From the NCBI GenBank assembly GCA_001938995.1, contig MKZN01000015.1:1-64000 (forward strand): a DNA stretch of 64,000 nucleotides. Direction: 5' to 3'. This document shows, piece after piece, positions 16,848 through 25,961 of the stretch; the stretch's first letter is position 1; the number at the start of each line of letters is the position of its first letter. Below the pieces are notes generated by a model. That model saw nothing but the letters and a program-made list of their open reading frames with translations, was not told the DNA's origin and did not search any database. This stretch comes from Bacillus pumilus. GTDB taxonomy: Bacteria; Bacillota; Bacilli; Bacillales; Bacillaceae. A program made the position numbers and the translations under genes.

Positions 16848-16933
16848 ATATGGAAGTCAGACATTTAAGAGAAGACACTAGCGAAGGTTATATTATAAAC
16901 TAGAGAGGAATGTTTTAAAGGAGAGAGACAGAC

Positions 16934-18022
16934 ATGTTCACACAGAAATGGATGGATACATATTTTACAGTGGATGTAGCGATCCAAATTGGCATAAGCC
17001 TTTGTATTTTAATGCTTTTTTTATTGCTTCGGAAGGTATTCACGAAGTACTTGTTTCAGATTCTTTTTAGGTTGACAAATCGGTCGAAAACCGAGGTCAT
17101 TAATCAAATAGTGGTGGCATTCGAAAAACCAGCCAGACTGTTTTTTGTGGCACTTGGTATCTATTTTGCTTTAAGACAGGCGCCCTACTTTGAGCATCAT
17201 ATGGATGTGATCGTTAAACTATATAGGTCTTCGATTATCATCATGCTGACGTGGGGCCTATGTAACTTAACAGCTGCATCGTCTTTCTTATTTCAAAAGG
17301 TCAATTCGAAGTTTGAATTGGAAATGGACGATATTCTAGCACCCTTCTTATCAAAGGTGCTTCGTTTCATTATTATTGCACTGAGTATTAGTGTGATTGC
17401 ACAAGAATTTAATTATGATGTGAATGGGCTCGTGGCAGGTCTTGGGTTAGGAGGGCTAGCTTTTGCACTAGCAGCGCAGGATACGGTGGCGAATTTCTTC
17501 GGAGGTATTGTCATCATCACAGAAAAGCCATTTACGATGGGCGACTTTGTAGAGACACCGAGTGTACTAGGGACTGTAGAAGACATTACCTTTAGAAGCA
17601 CAAAGTTTAGAACCCCTGCTGAAGCGGTTGTGACAGTTCCGAATTCTACCCTTTCTAAGGAGCCGATCACAAACTGGACGAGAATGAATAAGCGGCAGAT
17701 TACGTTTTCCGTGCGTGTTTCCTATAGTACACCTAAGGAAAACATCGATCGCTGTATCAAACGTCTCAAACAAATGCTACATAATCATGATGGTGTGCAT
17801 AAGGAAACCATTATGGTCAACCTTGATTTACTGGCAGATAGCTATTTGAATTTGTTTTTCAACTTTTACACAAATACAACAGCGTGGTCTGAGAACCTTG
17901 ATATTAAAGAAGACATTAATTATCGAATCATTGATATTTTTCATGAAGAGGGTGTGGAATTTGCTTTCCCTGGGCAGACCATTTACATGAAGCAAAAGGG
18001 TGAAAAGCAGTTAGGTGACTAA
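16934..18022 (+). CDS. yhdY: MscS-family mechanosensitive channel YhdY
   Basis: 362-aa MscS-type channel. Four or so membrane helices occupy about 15-175, with a pore-lining helix including GLGLGGLAFALAAQDTVANFFGG (about 165-190); the beta domain follows (ITEKPFTMGDFVE), then a mixed C-terminal domain. It would release solutes under hypo-osmotic shock. The ATG start follows GGAGAGAGAC. The sirtuin gene srtN follows after 14 bp without a terminator, so the two are probably cotranscribed. It corresponds to B. subtilis yhdY. Confidence 0.92.
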   Translation: MFTQKWMDTYFTVDVAIQIGISLCILMLFLLLRKVFTKYLFQILFRLTNRSKTEVINQIVVAFEKPARLFFVALGIYFALRQAPYFEHHMDVIVKLYRSSIIIMLTWGLCNLTAASSFLFQKVNSKFELEMDDILAPFLSKVLRFIIIALSISVIAQEFNYDVNGLVAGLGLGGLAFALAAQDTVANFFGGIVIITEKPFTMGDFVETPSVLGTVEDITFRSTKFRTPAEAVVTVPNSTLSKEPITNWTRMNKRQITFSVRVSYSTPKENIDRCIKRLKQMLHNHDGVHKETIMVNLDLLADSYLNLFFNFYTNTTAWSENLDIKEDINYRIIDIFHEEGVEFAFPGQTIYMKQKGEKQLGD

Positions 18023-18036
18023 AGGGGGAAGTGTGT

Positions 18037-18783
18037 GTGGATCAATCAAAAGTGGCACTCCTAAGAGAAAGATTGGCACAAGCTCAACATATCACGGTCT
18101 TGTCAGGTGCTGGGATGAGCACCGAATCGGGTATTCCTGATTTCAGGTCAACCGGTGGTATATGGACAGAAGATACATCTCGGATGGAGGCAATGAGTCG
18201 ATCTTACTTTTTATCTCATCCTCATGATTTTTGGCCGAAATTTAAAGAGTTGTTTCAAATGAAAATGAGTGGAGTGTATGAACCGAATGCGGGGCATGTC
18301 TTTTTAGCCAACCTTGAGAAGCAGGGAAAGCAGGTCGATATTTTCACTCAAAATATTGATGGATTGCATAAAAAAGCTGGAAGCCAGCATGTTTATGAGC
18401 TACATGGTTCCATTCAAACAGCAACATGTCCGTCGTGCCGGACGTCATATGAGTTACCTTATTTATTAAAAGAAGCGGTACCGCTCTGTCAACATGTGTC
18501 CTCAGACGGTAGCATATGTGGACGTGTATTAAAAACAGATGTGGTTCTATTTGGAGATCGGGTGCAGCATTTTGATCAAGTGATGCAATCAATCCAGCAT
18601 ACTGACGTGTTATTGGTCATGGGGACGTCTCTAGAAGTGGCACCAGCAAAGTATATTCCAGAAGATGCTGCCGAGATCCCTACCATCTTTAAGGTGATGG
18701 TGAATATGAGTGAAACAGAATATGATCCGTTATTTGATCTTGTCATTCACGAACGGATTGGAGATCTTGTGCATTTTCTATAA
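18037..18783 (+). CDS. srtN: NAD-dependent protein deacetylase, sirtuin SrtN
   Basis: Sir2-family deacetylase of 248 aa that uses NAD+ to remove acetyl groups from lysines. The NAD-binding motif is GAGMSTESGIPDFRS (about 24-38); TQNIDGLH and the catalytic His in YELHG follow; four zinc cysteines are found in CPSC and in the C..C pair of LCQHV...SICG. The GTG at 18037 is preferred: AAAGGGGG is 8 nt upstream, while the GTG at 18031 lies too close. It is probably transcribed with yhdY and corresponds to B. subtilis yhdZ, one of the protein deacetylases with AcuC. Confidence 0.93.
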   Translation: MDQSKVALLRERLAQAQHITVLSGAGMSTESGIPDFRSTGGIWTEDTSRMEAMSRSYFLSHPHDFWPKFKELFQMKMSGVYEPNAGHVFLANLEKQGKQVDIFTQNIDGLHKKAGSQHVYELHGSIQTATCPSCRTSYELPYLLKEAVPLCQHVSSDGSICGRVLKTDVVLFGDRVQHFDQVMQSIQHTDVLLVMGTSLEVAPAKYIPEDAAEIPTIFKVMVNMSETEYDPLFDLVIHERIGDLVHFL

Positions 18784-18786
18784 ACG

Positions 18787-18817
18787 AGAAGCCCACATCT
18801 ATTGGATGTGGGCTTCT
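18787..18817. terminator. bidirectional terminator srtN / yheN
   Basis: Perfect 13-bp stem AGAAGCCCACATC (18787-18799) with 18805-18817 between two convergent genes. T-tracts are short on both sides. Confidence 0.7.
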
Positions 18818-18822
18818 TGTGA

Positions 18823-19677
18823 TTATTGTTGAAATGGCTTCATTGTTTTATCAAGGACTTCGAATGTATAGCCCTTTGCTTTTAGCTGAGTGATCAGACT
18901 GTTTAAATATGTCGCTGTCGCTGGCTGGTCATGCAATAAAATAATTTTTGGTTCCTTCGGGTATTTTGTTTCAAGGACCTGCAACTGATTCAATACCTCT
19001 GGGACATACTTTGAGCTTTTATATTTCCAGTCAAGGCTATCAATTGTCCAGTCCCAGTAGATGAAGCCTTTTTGTTTTAAACGTGTTTTTTGCTCGTTTG
19101 TTAAATGCGGGACACTGCCGTAGGGTGTTCTCACAAGAGGTGTGTATTCTCCTGTGACAGAACCCAAGATGCGCTGGTTTTCTTTCATTTCATTGACGGG
19201 AGAATCGCTTTTTTGATAAAAGCGTTTTACATCATGTGTGATGCCATGGAGGCCCACTTGATGCCCTTCTTTGTGCAGTCTCTTCACAGCTGCTGGATAT
19301 TCTTTAATTTGTGGCCCAAGCATAAAGAATGTTGCCTTCACTTGATGCGCTTTTAACACATCTAACAGCTGATTTGATGTAGCAGAAGGCCCATCATCAA
19401 ATGTTAAGAAAATCGTTTGATCTGTTATCTTTTTGTTGTGATTGACCTTAAAATGAGCATCCAATGTTTTTGAAGAGTCATCTTTTGCTTTTAGACTCTT
19501 GCTTGTGTCTCGGAATTCACTGCTGACTGACATTTCTGTTTTTTGATCAGCCGCCTGCATATTGGTTTTTGACATATCCCATATAAAAAAAAGGATCAGT
19601 GTCAGAATTACCAAACCAATTGCTTTTGAGAGAAGCATCTTGTTTGAAGGTGGCTGTTTTTTGGTAACCCGTTGCAT
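18823..19677 (-). CDS. yheN: membrane-anchored polysaccharide deacetylase YheN
   Basis: 284-aa NodB-homology (CE4) deacetylase. An N-terminal transmembrane segment (about 16-33) and a linker precede the catalytic domain (about 85-280). The five CE4 motifs can be followed: TFDDGPS, HGITHD, RTPYGS, DWTIDSLDW and ILLHD. This suggests metal-dependent removal of N-acetyl groups from peptidoglycan or another wall glycan outside the membrane. It corresponds to B. subtilis yheN. The ATG start has GGAG upstream; the terminator is shared with srtN. Confidence 0.92.
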   Translation of the reverse strand: MQRVTKKQPPSNKMLLSKAIGLVILTLILFFIWDMSKTNMQAADQKTEMSVSSEFRDTSKSLKAKDDSSKTLDAHFKVNHNKKITDQTIFLTFDDGPSATSNQLLDVLKAHQVKATFFMLGPQIKEYPAAVKRLHKEGHQVGLHGITHDVKRFYQKSDSPVNEMKENQRILGSVTGEYTPLVRTPYGSVPHLTNEQKTRLKQKGFIYWDWTIDSLDWKYKSSKYVPEVLNQLQVLETKYPKEPKIILLHDQPATATYLNSLITQLKAKGYTFEVLDKTMKPFQQ

Positions 19678-19975
19678 TACAATCGCTCCAGTAAATCAAT
19701 AATTTTGTGTCGAATCATGTAGTGGAATTGTGTCTTTTTACACTGTTTTTTGTCGTTCTCATATGGAGTAAGTATACAGGAAAAAGTAGCCTATGAATAT
19801 AGAAGATGCTAAAAAATTGGAATCTTTTTGGTTATGATTCTATATTTGTTAGAATGAAAGGTTAGCCATTCACATGGATATGAAATAATTCTGAATAATC
19901 ATTGAAACGTTTACATTTATTCGCTAAGATAGCATCAGACTCAACCATTAAAGCAAAGCGAAGGGGAGAATCCAT

Positions 19976-20833
19976 ATGAAAGTATTGTACAATGGAGATT
20001 TCATTGAAAAGAAAGATGCACATGTTGATATTGAAGACAGAGGCTATCAATTTGGTGACGGCGTCTATGAGGTGATTCGTGTTTACAATGGAACTTTGTT
20101 CACATTAAAAGAGCACACGGAGCGTCTATTCAAGAGTGCAAAAGAAATCGGCATCCATCTGCAAAGTACGGTATCGGATATGGAAGAAAAATTAAAGCAA
20201 CTCGTCACTGAAAACCAATTAACCGATGGCGGTGTGTATATTCAAGTGACACGAGGGGTAGCACCTCGTAAACATCAATATGCAGAGTCTCTCACCCCCA
20301 AAATAACGGCTTACACGTTTCAAGTGAAAAAGCCGGTCTTAGAGCAGACAGCAGGTGCAAAGGCTTTGCTGTCCGAGGATCTTCGCTGGTTAAGATGTGA
20401 TATCAAAAGTCTGAATCTACTATATAATGTCATGGAAAAGCAGAAAGCATCTGAAGTGGGTGCATTTGAAGCGATTTTAGTTCGGGATGGCTTTGTGACT
20501 GAAGGAACCTCCTCGAATGTATATGCGGTCATTGATGGTGTGATTCGAACACATCCAGCAACCAACCTTATTTTAAATGGCATTACCCGGAGAAAGCTTC
20601 TTGAGGTATGTGCACAGCAAGGGTGCAGTGTTGATGAAACACGTATGAGCAAAGAAGAACTATTGCGAGCGCAAGAAATATTCATTAGTTCAACGACGGC
20701 TGAAGTGGTTCCGATTATTGAAATAGATGGTCAACCAGTAGGAGAAGGTGTTCCTGGAGAAATCACGAAGCGTGTACAACAAGGTTTCCAAGAGAAAATT
20801 AAGCAGGAAAGTAAGGCATCTATTTCTTCATAA
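19976..20833 (+). CDS. dat: D-alanine aminotransferase
   Basis: 285-aa fold-type IV PLP enzyme that interconverts D-alanine and D-glutamate, feeding peptidoglycan precursors. The PLP lysine is K144 in [10 protein letters not shown]31, R98 and H100, which bind the substrate carboxylate in Bacillus D-amino acid transaminases, are present, which favours Dat over a branched-chain aminotransferase. The start is ATG with GGGGAG upstream. It corresponds to B. subtilis yheM. Upstream is a cre-like TGAAACGTTTACA that is one base short of the consensus. It ends at a bidirectional terminator. Confidence 0.94.
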   Translation: MKVLYNGDFIEKKDAHVDIEDRGYQFGDGVYEVIRVYNGTLFTLKEHTERLFKSAKEIGIHLQSTVSDMEEKLKQLVTENQLTDGGVYIQVTRGVAPRKHQYAESLTPKITAYTFQVKKPVLEQTAGAKALLSEDLRWLRCDIKSLNLLYNVMEKQKASEVGAFEAILVRDGFVTEGTSSNVYAVIDGVIRTHPATNLILNGITRRKLLEVCAQQGCSVDETRMSKEELLRAQEIFISSTTAEVVPIIEIDGQPVGEGVPGEITKRVQQGFQEKIKQESKASISS

Positions 20834-20835
20834 AG

Positions 20836-20869
20836 AAAAAGGCTGTAAACATTGGTTTACAGCCCTTTT
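20836..20869. terminator. bidirectional terminator dat / nhaX
   Basis: GGCTGTAAAC/GTTTACAGCC stem (20841-20850 with 20855-20864), loop ATTG, flanked by A5 and T5. Confidence 0.85.
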
Positions 20870-20879
20870 TATTAAATCG

Positions 20880-21386
20880 TTATTTCACAATGAGCACAGG
20901 AATATCTGATTGAGATGATAATTTTTCACTGACACTGCCAAATAGCATTTTTTTTAATCTGCTTTGGTCACGTGCTCCCATGACAATGAGGTCCGCTGTG
21001 ATGTCTTCAGCGTATTCAATAATCGCTTCTGCTGGTTCTCCTTCAACAATTTCAATGGTTGCTTCAAATTGGTCCTCATTCAAAAGCATCTTCGCTTCAG
21101 CAACGACTTCTTCTGTCTGATCTTCAAAAATGAAGGGACTTTGCTGCTCGTCATGAGGCACATATACAGGAGGTGTTGGAAGATCTGCCATCCCACCGCC
21201 GATATATGCTCCGCCAGCCATTGGGCGAGGAGCATCAAACACTTGTCTGCCTGATTTACCATCATATGCATAAACGACGTTTAGCTTGGCATGCAAGGTT
21301 TTAGCTAAAGCAATTGCCTTTTTTAATGCTTTCTTACTGTCTTCATGTCCATCAAACGCAACGACCATCCGATCAGCTTGAAACAA
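20880..21386 (-). CDS. nhaX: universal stress protein NhaX
   Basis: UspA-fold protein of 168 aa with an ATP-binding-type C-terminal motif (VMGARDQSRLKKMLFGSVSEKL, split GxxG...GS(V)S) and a Gly/Pro-rich insert around residues 50-85. It matches B. subtilis NhaX (yheK), whose gene follows the Na+/H+ antiporter nhaC; no nhaC is present here. A TTG at 21386 is chosen because AAAGGA is 9 nt upstream and the resulting N-terminus (LFQADRMVVAFDG) matches the family; in-frame ATG (21395) and TTG (21404) further up lack spaced ribosome binding sites. Confidence 0.88.
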   Translation of the reverse strand: MFQADRMVVAFDGHEDSKKALKKAIALAKTLHAKLNVVYAYDGKSGRQVFDAPRPMAGGAYIGGGMADLPTPPVYVPHDEQQSPFIFEDQTEEVVAEAKMLLNEDQFEATIEIVEGEPAEAIIEYAEDITADLIVMGARDQSRLKKMLFGSVSEKLSSQSDIPVLIVK

Positions 21387-21504
21387 TTTCCTCATTCCTT
21401 TCAAAAGGAGTCATTACGTTCATGGTATACCCGTTAGCAGGAAAAGATACACATTAAGATGGATGATTATTTGTTAGAAAATTTCATTTATTGAAAAATA
21501 TATA

Positions 21505-21532
21505 TTGACAAAATGGTGACAGCCACTATAAG
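21505..21532 (+). promoter_or_regulatory. SigA promoter of the bmr operon leader
   Basis: TTGACA (21505-21510) and TATAAG (21527-21532) with 16-bp spacing, about 38 bp ahead of the leader ORF. Confidence 0.7.
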
Positions 21533-21570
21533 ATAAAAAAGATTCAAGAGCCAAAAGGAGGAAATGTCAT

Positions 21571-21681
21571 GTGCAACATTGGAAGAATGAAATCAAACTG
21601 CATGAATGGGTTGATTCACGTGACAATTACACCTTCATTGGTCATGGAAAAGGGACCGTTTTGTTCCAATTGATGGGATGA
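21571..21681 (+). CDS. bmrB: leader peptide of the bmrCD operon (BmrB-like)
   Basis: 36-aa peptide starting at GTG (21571), 9 nt after AGGAGG (21556-21561), beginning MQHWKNEIKLHEWVDSRD and ending TVLFQLMG. Another frame offers an ATG at 21569 with comparable spacing, but this frame looks more protein-like. Position and layout match bmrB (yheJ) of B. subtilis, a leader ORF that controls bmrCD by ribosome-mediated transcription attenuation when translation-inhibiting drugs stall ribosomes. Two alternative hairpins directly follow. Gene name is by synteny and layout. Confidence 0.7.
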   Translation: MQHWKNEIKLHEWVDSRDNYTFIGHGKGTVLFQLMG

Positions 21682-21684
21682 ATC

Positions 21685-21768
21685 AAGGCGTATGTTGCGT
21701 ATTTGTCAACATGCGCCTTTTGATCATGATAAAAGAGGCGTACCAGTTCGCTGGTGGCCTCTTTTTTT
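21685..21768 (+). promoter_or_regulatory. transcription attenuator ahead of bmrC
   Basis: Hairpin 1 pairs 21685-21697 with 21707-21719 (one wobble). The terminator pairs AAAGAGGC (21732-21739) with GCCTCTTT (21757-21764), with an inner ACCAG-TTCG-CTGGT stem and a T-run. CGCCTTTT (21714-21721), released if hairpin 1 is blocked, can pair with AAAAGAGGCG (21731-21740) and disrupt the terminator. A ribosome stalled near the leader stop (21681) would cover the left arm of hairpin 1. Confidence 0.7.
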
Positions 21769-21840
21769 GTTGAATTCATTTCGGATGTCGAAATAAAGAA
21801 ATGAATGCGACAATGGAAAACTGAAGAGGAGTGAAAGCAT

Positions 21841-21924
21841 GTGAACATGCCAAAAGCAAAGAAAATGACAATAGTTGAAACAAGTAAACAAGGTGACAGT
21901 CAGGAAAATGTAGAAAGCGGCTAG
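21841..21924 (+). CDS. possible 27-aa peptide upstream of bmrC
   Basis: GTG (21841), 9 nt after AGAGGAG, opens a 27-codon frame (MNMPKAKKMTIVETSKQGDS then QENVESG) ending 18 bp before bmrC. It lies after the attenuator, so it would be made only on readthrough. It may be a genuine small protein or a second translation-coupling leader; no family is recognised. Confidence 0.4.
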   Translation: MNMPKAKKMTIVETSKQGDSQENVESG

Positions 21925-21942
21925 CGAAAAGGAGAGACGAAC

Positions 21943-23700
21943 ATGTTTTCAGTATTTGCAAAGTTAAGCTGGTTCTTTAAGCAAGAGTGGAGGCGGTACA
22001 CCATCGCCATTACACTGCTGCTCATTGTGAATGTACTTGAAATGCTGCCGCCCCGATACCTAGGTCAGGCGGTTGACGACATTCGTTCTGGTCAATTTAC
22101 AACCAGCAGTCTTTTGTTTTATGTCGCGATGTTTTGTGTACTAGGTGTTGTGGTGTATACATTAACTTACTTTTGGATGTATCAGTTGTTTGGCGGTGCG
22201 AATGTCATGGAGCGTGTGATGCGCGGGAAACTGATGCGCCATTTACTCAAGATGACACCGACCTTTTATGAAAAAAAGAAAACAGGTAATTTAATGGCTC
22301 TGGGTACAAATGATTTGAATGCCGTTGCCTTAACGACGGGTTTTGGTGTGCTAACATTGGTTGACTCCACAGCTTATATGCTGATGATCTTTTTAACGAT
22401 GGGGCTGACGATTAGCTGGAATTTAACCTTAATGGCTATCATCCCAATGCCACTGATGGCGCTCCTGATTGCGTTTTATGGTAGTAAAATTCATAAGCGT
22501 TTTACAGTGGCGCAAGATGCATTCGGTGATATGAACGATCGAGTACTAGAATCAGTCGCCGGTGTGCGGGTCATTCGATCATTTGTACAAGAAAAACAAG
22601 ATGTTGAACGCTTTCGTCAAATGACAGATGATGTCTTTCAAAAGAATATGCGGGTGGCGACCATTGATTCTTTGTTTGAGCCGACAGTGAAATTGCTTGT
22701 TGGCATTAGTTACTTAATTGGTATTGGTTATGGCGCCTATCTCGTGTTTCAAAGTGACTTAACGCTTGGTGAGCTGGTCGCATTTAATGTTTATCTCGGA
22801 ATGATGATTTGGCCAATGTTTGCGATTGGTGAGTTGATTAATATTATGCAAAGAGGTAATGCATCGTTAGATCGATTGAATCGTACACTTAGCTATCAGC
22901 CGGATGTGACTGATCCAGCTAAGCCAAAGAATTTACAAGAACCCGGTGATATTCAGTTTGATCAAGTAACATTCAAGTATCCGACTTCCTCTAAAGACAA
23001 TTTAATCGATGTGTCCTTTACGGTTCGAAAAGGGCAAACCATTGGTATTACAGGCAAAACAGGAAGCGGTAAAACCACCATTGTGAAACAGCTCCTTCGG
23101 CAGTATCCACCAGGCGATGGACAAATCCTGTTTTCAGGTGTGCCGATTCAAGATATTGAATTAGATCAGCTGTTTCAATGGATCGGATATGTACCGCAAG
23201 ATCATATTCTTTTTTCCAAAAGTGTAGAAGGGAATATGCGCTTTGGTTATACAGAAGCGAAGCAAAATGAATTAACGCAGGCGATCAAAGACGCCTATTT
23301 TGAAAAGGATTTGCGCTTGTTACCAGAAGGCTTAGAGACCATGGTTGGGGAAAAAGGTGTGGCACTGTCAGGCGGACAGAAGCAGCGCATTTCGATTGCG
23401 CGAGCCTTATTAATCGATCCAGAGATTTTGATTTTAGATGACTCGTTGTCTGCGGTAGATGCAAAAACAGAAACGGCTATTTTAAACAATTTAAGACAAA
23501 ATCGTCATGGGAAAACAACGTTTATTACAACACACCGTCTATCGGCTGTGGAGCATGCCGATCTTGTTCTAGTGATGGAAGAAGGGCGCATCGTCCAAAA
23601 GGGAACACATCAAGAACTCGTTCGGGAAGATGGATGGTATCAAGAACAATTTCTGCGTCAGCAGCTGACAAATGAGCGAGAAGGAGGGGAAGAGGCATGA
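21943..23700 (+). CDS. bmrC: multidrug ABC exporter subunit BmrC
   Basis: 585-aa half-transporter: six-helix membrane domain (about 15-310) and C-terminal ATPase (about 330-575). Walker A is GKTGSGKTT, the signature LSGGQKQR, and Walker B ILILDDSLSAVD, in which Asp replaces the catalytic Glu. That degenerate site is the hallmark of the BmrC half of the heterodimer, whose partner BmrD carries the hydrolytic Glu. It exports diverse drugs across the membrane. It overlaps bmrD by 4 bp (ATGA). It corresponds to B. subtilis yheI and is controlled by the upstream attenuator. Confidence 0.94.
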   Translation: MFSVFAKLSWFFKQEWRRYTIAITLLLIVNVLEMLPPRYLGQAVDDIRSGQFTTSSLLFYVAMFCVLGVVVYTLTYFWMYQLFGGANVMERVMRGKLMRHLLKMTPTFYEKKKTGNLMALGTNDLNAVALTTGFGVLTLVDSTAYMLMIFLTMGLTISWNLTLMAIIPMPLMALLIAFYGSKIHKRFTVAQDAFGDMNDRVLESVAGVRVIRSFVQEKQDVERFRQMTDDVFQKNMRVATIDSLFEPTVKLLVGISYLIGIGYGAYLVFQSDLTLGELVAFNVYLGMMIWPMFAIGELINIMQRGNASLDRLNRTLSYQPDVTDPAKPKNLQEPGDIQFDQVTFKYPTSSKDNLIDVSFTVRKGQTIGITGKTGSGKTTIVKQLLRQYPPGDGQILFSGVPIQDIELDQLFQWIGYVPQDHILFSKSVEGNMRFGYTEAKQNELTQAIKDAYFEKDLRLLPEGLETMVGEKGVALSGGQKQRISIARALLIDPEILILDDSLSAVDAKTETAILNNLRQNRHGKTTFITTHRLSAVEHADLVLVMEEGRIVQKGTHQELVREDGWYQEQFLRQQLTNEREGGEEA

Positions 23701-25709
23701 CAACAGGAAGAAGACTCCTTGCCTATGCGCTCCTATATAAGAAGATCCTGTCTGTTGCCTTGATCTTCCTCATCATTGCGGTCGGCGCTGAACTGACAGG
23801 ACCATTTATCGGAAAGAAAATGATAGATGATCATATTTTAGGTGTGGAACAACCGTATGTTCAAGTGAATGAACAAACAGATGAAACTGTAACGTATCGG
23901 GGTAAAGAGTATATACGTAGCGACCGGTTCAATGGTGAACAAGAAGCAGGACAGTCAATCAATGTACTACAAGTCGGTTTTGGTTACTATATCGTGGATG
24001 AGCCGATTCGTTTTGATGGAAACCGTACTGTATCGAAAGATCAGCTCACCATCGAAAATGGGAATCAGCGCCAAACCTATGACGTACAGCGTTTATCAAA
24101 GGAAGAGATTTTTGCTTTTTATCAGCCGGAAATCAGCGGATTAGTGAAGCTTGTTCTATTTTATGTAGGGCTTCTCGTCATGGCAATTTTCTTTCAGTAT
24201 GGACAGCACTATTTACTCCAGCGTATTGCCAATCGGATTATTCAAAAGATGAGAGTAGACATATTTGAGCATATTCAAACATTGCCAATTCGGTATTTTG
24301 ATAATTTACCGGCTGGAAAGGTTGTAGCACGAATCACCAATGATACAGAAACCATTCGTGATTTATATGTGACAGTTCTAGCTAATTTCGTAACAAGTGC
24401 CATATACATGATCGGAATTTACATCGCCATGTTTTTATTAAATGTGAATCTGGCACTCATTTGTTTGGTAGCTGTACCAATCATTTTCCTCTGGTCGATG
24501 ACGTATAGAAAGTTTGCATCGGTGTACAATCACCGCATTCGTTCCATCATTAGTGAAATCAATGCCAAGCTAAATGAAGCCATTCAAGGAATGACGATCA
24601 TTCAAGCGTTTCGCCATGAGAAAGCGACGAAAGAAGAATTTGATGCACTGAATCACGATCACTTCCGATATCAGCGTAAGATGCTGCATTTAAATTCACT
24701 TCTTTCGCACAACTTAGTCAACCTGCTTCGTAATTTGGCGTACGTTGCGCTCATTTGGTACTTTGGAGGCGCATCCTTAAGTGCGACAGGCATTGTTTCC
24801 ATCGGCGTTCTCTACGCATTTGTCGATTATTTAAATCGATTGTTCCAACCGATTACCGGCATTGTGAACCAATTTTCAAGACTGGAATTAGCCAGAGTTT
24901 CATCTGAACGGGTCTTTCGGTTATTAGATGAGCCAGGAACAAAAGTGGAAGAACCTGTTCAAAAGAACATAGAGGGACACGTTGCGTTTCGAGATGTCAC
25001 CTTCGCTTATCATGAAGGAAACAACGTATTAAAGAACATAACTTTTGAAGCGAAAAAAGGGCAAACGGTTGCACTTGTGGGGCATACGGGCTCTGGGAAA
25101 AGCTCGATTATGAACTTACTACTGCGTTTCTATGATATTCAACAGGGAGACATCCTCATTGATGGTGAAAGCATTTATCATCAATCGCGCCAAACGTTGC
25201 GTAAACAAATGGGCATTGTTCTACAAGATCCATATTTATTTTCCGGGACGATCGCATCCAATGTCAGCTTAGCAAATGAAGACATCAATAGAGAAACGAT
25301 TGAAACATCGCTAAAGCAAGTAGGTGCAACAGAGTTGTTGAAACATTTGCCTCAAGGGTTTGATGAGCCAGTGGTTGAAAAAGGGAGTACCCTTTCTTCC
25401 GGGGAACGGCAATTGATCTCGTTTGCTCGCGCACTAGCGTACGATCCAGCGATTTTAATTTTAGATGAGGCAACTGCAAACATTGATACCGAAACAGAAG
25501 CCATCATTCAGCGGGCGCTTGACGTGGTCAAAGAAGGACGAACAACCTTTGTCATTGCTCATCGATTATCTACCATTAAGAAAGCCGATATGATCTTGGT
25601 GTTAGAAAAAGGTGAAATAGTGGAGCGAGGGAGCCATGATCAACTCATGCAACAAGATGGGCTATATGCTCAAATGTACGAACTGCAAAAGGGTGCTGTT
25701 GCAAACTAG
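23697..25709 (+). CDS. bmrD: multidrug ABC exporter subunit BmrD
   Basis: 670-aa half-transporter pairing with BmrC. Between the first and second membrane helices lies an extracellular domain of about 95 residues (roughly 45-140), characteristic of BmrD. The ATPase part has Walker A GHTGSGKSS, a signature LSSGERQ (Ser-Ser instead of Ser-Gly-Gly) and Walker B ILILDEATANID with the catalytic Glu, so it completes the active composite site with BmrC. It is the last gene of the operon; a terminator follows 20 bp after the stop. It corresponds to B. subtilis yheH. Confidence 0.94.
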   Translation: MTTGRRLLAYALLYKKILSVALIFLIIAVGAELTGPFIGKKMIDDHILGVEQPYVQVNEQTDETVTYRGKEYIRSDRFNGEQEAGQSINVLQVGFGYYIVDEPIRFDGNRTVSKDQLTIENGNQRQTYDVQRLSKEEIFAFYQPEISGLVKLVLFYVGLLVMAIFFQYGQHYLLQRIANRIIQKMRVDIFEHIQTLPIRYFDNLPAGKVVARITNDTETIRDLYVTVLANFVTSAIYMIGIYIAMFLLNVNLALICLVAVPIIFLWSMTYRKFASVYNHRIRSIISEINAKLNEAIQGMTIIQAFRHEKATKEEFDALNHDHFRYQRKMLHLNSLLSHNLVNLLRNLAYVALIWYFGGASLSATGIVSIGVLYAFVDYLNRLFQPITGIVNQFSRLELARVSSERVFRLLDEPGTKVEEPVQKNIEGHVAFRDVTFAYHEGNNVLKNITFEAKKGQTVALVGHTGSGKSSIMNLLLRFYDIQQGDILIDGESIYHQSRQTLRKQMGIVLQDPYLFSGTIASNVSLANEDINRETIETSLKQVGATELLKHLPQGFDEPVVEKGSTLSSGERQLISFARALAYDPAILILDEATANIDTETEAIIQRALDVVKEGRTTFVIAHRLSTIKKADMILVLEKGEIVERGSHDQLMQQDGLYAQMYELQKGAVAN

Positions 25710-25728
25710 CTGATAGAAATTTTTAATG

Positions 25729-25760
25729 AAAAAGCCTCTTTCCTAGAAAGAGGCTTTTTA
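25729..25760 (+). terminator. bmrCD terminator
   Basis: 14-bp stem AAAAAGCCTCTTTC (25729-25742) with 25746-25759, 3-nt loop, T-run. Confidence 0.9.
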
Positions 25761-25961
25761 TAGTGGAATTTAAGGAACATTAATATAAGATATATTTTGT
25801 AATTATTGAAATGATTAACATGTGATTTGATTGTTTCGTAAAAATGGTTTATAAATGTATTTTTATCCATAAATACTAGCTTTTTTATCCAAATATATAT
25901 TAATTTGTATTTTTGTGATATTGTATTATTTGTATCATTATAAAAAATAGGAGGGCTAAAA

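Noticed and set aside
19900-19960. cre-like and CodY-like sequences ahead of dat
   Set aside because: The cre-like TGAAACGTTTACA is one base short and the CodY-like stretch has five mismatches of fifteen; too weak to annotate.
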